Shown: positions 61,364 through 64,000 of the stretch, piece by piece
Position numbering within the stretch: position 1 is the stretch's first letter
Layout: every line of letters starts with the position of its first letter
Source of the DNA: Desulfurococcaceae archaeon MEX13E-LK6-19
GTDB lineage: Archaea; Thermoproteota; Thermoprotei_A; Sulfolobales; Desulfurococcaceae
Direction of reading: 5' to 3'
Assembly: GCA_029637525.1 (NCBI GenBank)
Contig: CP072660.1
Coordinates: forward strand, 955,612-1,019,611
Length of the DNA: 64,000 nt
Position numbers and translations under genes: made by a program
The notes under the pieces: model-generated
What the model was told of the DNA's origin: nothing
Databases searched by the model: none
What the model saw: the letters and a program-made list of their open reading frames with translations, nothing else

Positions 61364-62809
61364 TTATTCCTTGCCAGGCATGTAAGATAAAGACTTGGGT
61401 TTTCTTGTCAAAAACACGTAGATTTCATGTAAGCCAGTTATTGGGACAGGTATGAGGTCTCTACCATAGGATGTCTCATAGTATACTTCATAGAATCCTC
61501 GTTCTATAATCCATGGTAGAGTATAATGGTTGAATAATCTCAATAGTTCCACGGGATTCTTCCCAGTAATAACAGGTGACATGCGGGCTACGCCCGCAAC
61601 ATAACTTGCAGTCAAGGCTCTTAAATGAACGTTACGCCATGGTAAAGTCGGGTCATTGGAGCCACTAACTAGTCTACGGCCGAGCTCATCTATAGATAGC
61701 CCTAGATAATCCTTCAATGCAAAGAACGCTAGATACTGAAAACTCCTAGCCATCGATGCAATGTCTCTAAAGACGGGTAGTTTCAACAATCGCTCGTCAG
61801 GTTTCCTCCCAGGCTCTCCCTCGAAATCTGTGAGTATGAATCCTCTCTCTTTATTGTAGATGAATTGAGCTAAATGTAAATCATTATGTATCCTCAGTTT
61901 ATTCAAACCAGTCTGCTTACTAAACCCTTCTACAGCTATTTCAGCTAGCCTCGGAGCTATCTTATCGAATACTTCTAGCCAGAACTCCAGGTACTTGAAT
62001 TGCTGAATGCTAGTTAGTTCCTCAAGGTTTTTGACAGCAGTTTTATACATTCCATAGAGTATTCTTTCCCATTTCTTTACATCTTCTTCAACTATTTTTT
62101 CAGGAGAAAAGAACGGATCATTGCTTTCTGCAATAACGCAATGGAGATCAGCTATTTCAGTGCCAAGAAGGCTTGCAAGACCTATTTTCATACCCTTGCT
62201 TCTACCCTTAAGCATGCTGAGTAAAGCATCGTAGAAAGGCTTGCCTCCATCACCAACCCCGTCAATATACTCCATTGCAAGAGATACCGGGTTGCCTTCC
62301 CATATATACATTGCATAAAGACTCGGTGCATACTTGTATCCTTTTCTTGTCAACAAGTCTAGGAAAAGAGGCTCTGGATTTTCTTTAGAAAGTCTTCTAT
62401 AGCTTTTTACAACAATTTTGTTAAGTCCTTCATGGAGGGAGACAATGTTTGTTGTCTCGAAAGTCAAGGGCTTAACTGTTTTTATTGTTGAGGTAAACTC
62501 TCCTGTACCATAGTATCGTTTCTCGATATGATCACTTTTATCTAGTACTCTAAGATACTTTGGCGAAAACTCTGCCTCATAAAATATAGTATTGTCTATA
62601 TGGATTATTCTTTCACTTGGGAGAAACTCTGGTGGTTCACCACTAGATAATGGAAGATAGAATTTCTCGCCTCTATAATCAATTATGATGAAGACTAAAT
62701 CATCTTCACTCCATTCTCTATGAATCTTGATACCTTCTGCCGTGGGATAAGGCCACCATCTTATTCTTGGCAGCCACGCCTCCAGTTTATCTAATGGTAT
62801 TGATGTCAA
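61364..62809 (-). CDS. Maltokinase-like phosphotransferase
   Basis: 481 residues with an aminoglycoside-phosphotransferase fold. The catalytic loop RIHNDLHLAQFIY (HND in place of HGD), the metal-binding LTDFEGEPGRKPDER, and PVFRDIASMARSFQYLAFFALK closely follow the maltokinase (Mak1) signature. The N-terminal 130 residues form a beta-rich cap domain as in Mak. The expected reaction is maltose plus ATP to maltose-1-phosphate; the substrate is an inference, strengthened by the position among GH57 genes. It starts at TTG and overlaps the upstream regulator gene by four bases. Confidence 0.78.
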   Translation of the reverse strand: MTSIPLDKLEAWLPRIRWWPYPTAEGIKIHREWSEDDLVFIIIDYRGEKFYLPLSSGEPPEFLPSERIIHIDNTIFYEAEFSPKYLRVLDKSDHIEKRYYGTGEFTSTIKTVKPLTFETTNIVSLHEGLNKIVVKSYRRLSKENPEPLFLDLLTRKGYKYAPSLYAMYIWEGNPVSLAMEYIDGVGDGGKPFYDALLSMLKGRSKGMKIGLASLLGTEIADLHCVIAESNDPFFSPEKIVEEDVKKWERILYGMYKTAVKNLEELTSIQQFKYLEFWLEVFDKIAPRLAEIAVEGFSKQTGLNKLRIHNDLHLAQFIYNKERGFILTDFEGEPGRKPDERLLKLPVFRDIASMARSFQYLAFFALKDYLGLSIDELGRRLVSGSNDPTLPWRNVHLRALTASYVAGVARMSPVITGKNPVELLRLFNHYTLPWIIERGFYEVYYETSYGRDLIPVPITGLHEIYVFLTRKPKSLSYMPGKE

Positions 62810-63345
62810 ATTTTCTCGGACACCTGGAGACCCTTTATACTATCAATGATCTTTAGTCTCTCCTCTATAATTTTCATAAGCTTATCTTTGTCAATACTAT
62901 TCCTAGCTTCATCAATCTTATTTGCAAGCTCTATATCACCTATTGCTTCACGGATCCATTTCGATAAATAGCCTGCTTTAACATGATGTTCAAGGATCTT
63001 CCATTCTATCACATCATACTTTAATAGTGCATAGAGTTGCTTCAAGTTCTTTATTGATAATGGTACTGGTTGTGATGTAGAGGGATCTGTAAAGAAGTAT
63101 GGCGATAGGTCCTTATGGCTCTTTAGATGAGACAACACGCTTTTCTGCAGGAGCTCGCCTGTTTCCGTTAGTGAAAACCTCCCTTCAAAAACCTCAGTTA
63201 CATAACCCAGTTTCACGAGCTCTTTCAAATACCTCTTTGCTGTCGAAGGTAGGACACCAAGTTTCTCTGCTATTTCATCAATACTACACGATTCTCCTGG
63301 AGCTAGTGCAAATAATGCTCTATAGAATGAATGGCGCAAACCCAT
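62806..63345 (-). CDS. Winged-helix transcriptional regulator of the glucan locus
   Basis: 179 residues. An N-terminal winged helix (about 8-70) has SIDEIAEKLGVLPSTAKRYLKELVKLGYV as helix-turn-helix and EGRFSLTETGE as wing; the C-terminal 110 residues are helical with no sugar-binding signature. ATG 63345 is preceded by GGAGGT. It overlaps the maltokinase-like gene by four bases and heads a run of minus-strand genes (maltokinase, GH57), so it probably autoregulates the cluster. It is not a full TrmB, since the sugar-binding C-terminal domain is missing. Confidence 0.78.
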   Translation of the reverse strand: MGLRHSFYRALFALAPGESCSIDEIAEKLGVLPSTAKRYLKELVKLGYVTEVFEGRFSLTETGELLQKSVLSHLKSHKDLSPYFFTDPSTSQPVPLSIKNLKQLYALLKYDVIEWKILEHHVKAGYLSKWIREAIGDIELANKIDEARNSIDKDKLMKIIEERLKIIDSIKGLQVSEKI

Positions 63346-63461
63346 GAGTATTACCTCCGCTAAGTGAGACTAGTGGTTCTTGATTAAAATTTAAGCTTTT
63401 TATTATCAAGTATATACGCGTAGATACAATATATGGACTGAATACAACTACTATATTAACC

Positions 63462-63848
63462 ATGACATTCCTAGATCAAAATAGGGTTTTAGATATGGAA
63501 CGGAATGATAGTATTGAAATAAAACATACAAGCACTGTCATATGGGCTCGTTTACCCGATAACACAAAGGCGTATATAAAGTATGAGATTAGAGAAAACA
63601 GGATGCTAATACTTGAAACATATACACCACCACAACATAGAGGTAAGGGTATAGCTAAGAAGCTCATGGAGTATGCTGTTAAGCTAGCTGAAGAAAAGAA
63701 CCTGTACATAGAACCAATATGTAGTTATTCAATATATTATTTCACGAAAAACCCTGATAAGAAGTATATTTTGGCGCCTGAATATCGTGACGTCGATTTA
63801 GAGCAGTTATGGCGGAGTAAAATCGAAGAGGAAGGTAGGAAAAAATAA
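63462..63848 (+). CDS. GNAT family N-acetyltransferase-like protein (YjdJ-like)
   Basis: 128 residues of the short GNAT type: LILETYTPPQHRGKGIAKKLMEYAVKLAEEKNL, with the QHRGKGIA acetyl-CoA loop, and CSYSIYYFTKNPD near 88-100, as in YjdJ-like proteins. The extreme N-terminus is not conserved, and an ATG at 63498 could be the start instead. The acceptor is unknown. It is divergent from the regulator gene. Confidence 0.8.
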   Translation: MTFLDQNRVLDMERNDSIEIKHTSTVIWARLPDNTKAYIKYEIRENRMLILETYTPPQHRGKGIAKKLMEYAVKLAEEKNLYIEPICSYSIYYFTKNPDKKYILAPEYRDVDLEQLWRSKIEEEGRKK

Positions 63849-63857
63849 TCTAAATCA

Positions 63858-64000
63858 ATTATTTCTTCAACACAATGTGTACAGGGTCTCCCAACAGGTA
63901 TTCAGCGAATTCCCTTACCGCCTCGGATAATGTCAAGTGTGGATATGGGATTTCAACGATCTCTCCTAGACTCATTTTATCTAGGTATAATGGTAGGAAT
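63858..64000 (-). CDS. Dihydrolipoamide dehydrogenase-like protein, C-terminus only
   Basis: The last 47 codons of a gene that enters from the right edge. The visible part reads GEIVEIPYPHLTLSEAVREFAE and ends in LLGDPVHIVLKK. The HxTLSEAV pattern is the C-terminal interface segment of pyridine-nucleotide-disulphide oxidoreductases such as dihydrolipoamide dehydrogenase; the usual His of the HPTLSE motif appears as His in PHLTLSE. The rest of the gene is outside the window, so the assignment is by family pattern only. Confidence 0.55.

Noticed and set aside
1-64000. tRNA, rRNA, CRISPR array, IS element or prophage
   Set aside because: Gaps between genes were read on both strands; none shows tRNA-like arms, direct repeats with spacers, or transposase-type genes.

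Overview
The window looks like part of the chromosome of a hyperthermophilic crenarchaeote. The best fit is Desulfurococcales, near Staphylothermus, Desulfurococcus or Thermosphaera; this is judged from gene content and AT richness, without any search. Supporting markers are ribosomal protein eL13, an archaeal D-aminoacyl-tRNA deacylase (DtdA type), archaeal Hjc, a PIN-ATPase-KH protein, a crenarchaeal SSB, geranylgeranyl reductase, NfeD/stomatin, myo-inositol-phosphate synthase and several DUF families confined to archaea. Start codons are often GTG or TTG, ribosome binding sites read GGTG(A) or GGAGG, and TATA boxes lie about 25 nt before probable transcription starts. No tRNA, rRNA, CRISPR array, insertion sequence or prophage was seen.

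Layout. 1-9 kb: membrane genes, an HD hydrolase, dtdA, an unusual kinase-like protein, DUF211, eL13 against geranylgeranyl reductase, S-adenosylmethionine decarboxylase with a strikingly G/C-run-rich divergent promoter, an FeS HhH protein and a methyltransferase. 9-18.5 kb: ROK sugar kinase, DUF763, a phosphoesterase, the NfeD-stomatin pair, Hjc and the PIN-ATPase. 19-29 kb: PEP synthase, then a biotin-dependent acyl-CoA carboxylase in three separated genes (biotin carboxylase, biotin carrier, carboxyltransferase), with an M20 peptidase and a JAMM-like protein between them, and a thiolase. 29-43 kb: a C2H2 regulator, secreted transglutaminase, SSB, GIY-YIG protein, a MoxR ATPase / VWA / radical SAM trio whose VWA gene carries an intein, an M28 peptidase, a DHH phosphoesterase and a membrane-anchored winged-helix regulator beside an ectodomain protein.

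43-63 kb is a large alpha-glucan locus. It holds four different GH57 proteins (cytoplasmic amylase-like, secreted amylopullulanase with a Thr/Glu-rich stalk, 4-alpha-glucanotransferase, alpha-amylase-like), a maltodextrin ABC transporter (binding protein on a 30-threonine stalk, two permeases, ATPase), GT5 glycogen synthase, a maltokinase-like protein, a winged-helix regulator and myo-inositol-1-phosphate synthase. Read as a pathway, external starch is cut at the cell surface, imported as oligosaccharides, disproportionated and trimmed inside, and either stored as glycogen or passed on as sugar phosphates; the ROK kinase and PEP synthase elsewhere in the window serve the same central metabolism.

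Beyond the proteins, seven places match box C/D guide RNA architecture. Two are near perfect (21592-21644 minus, whose C box contains the stop codon of the biotin carboxylase gene, and 10086-10147 plus). The most unusual protein feature is an intein of 338 residues placed exactly inside the metal-binding DxSxS motif of a VWA protein, with both LAGLIDADG motifs lacking the catalytic aspartate.
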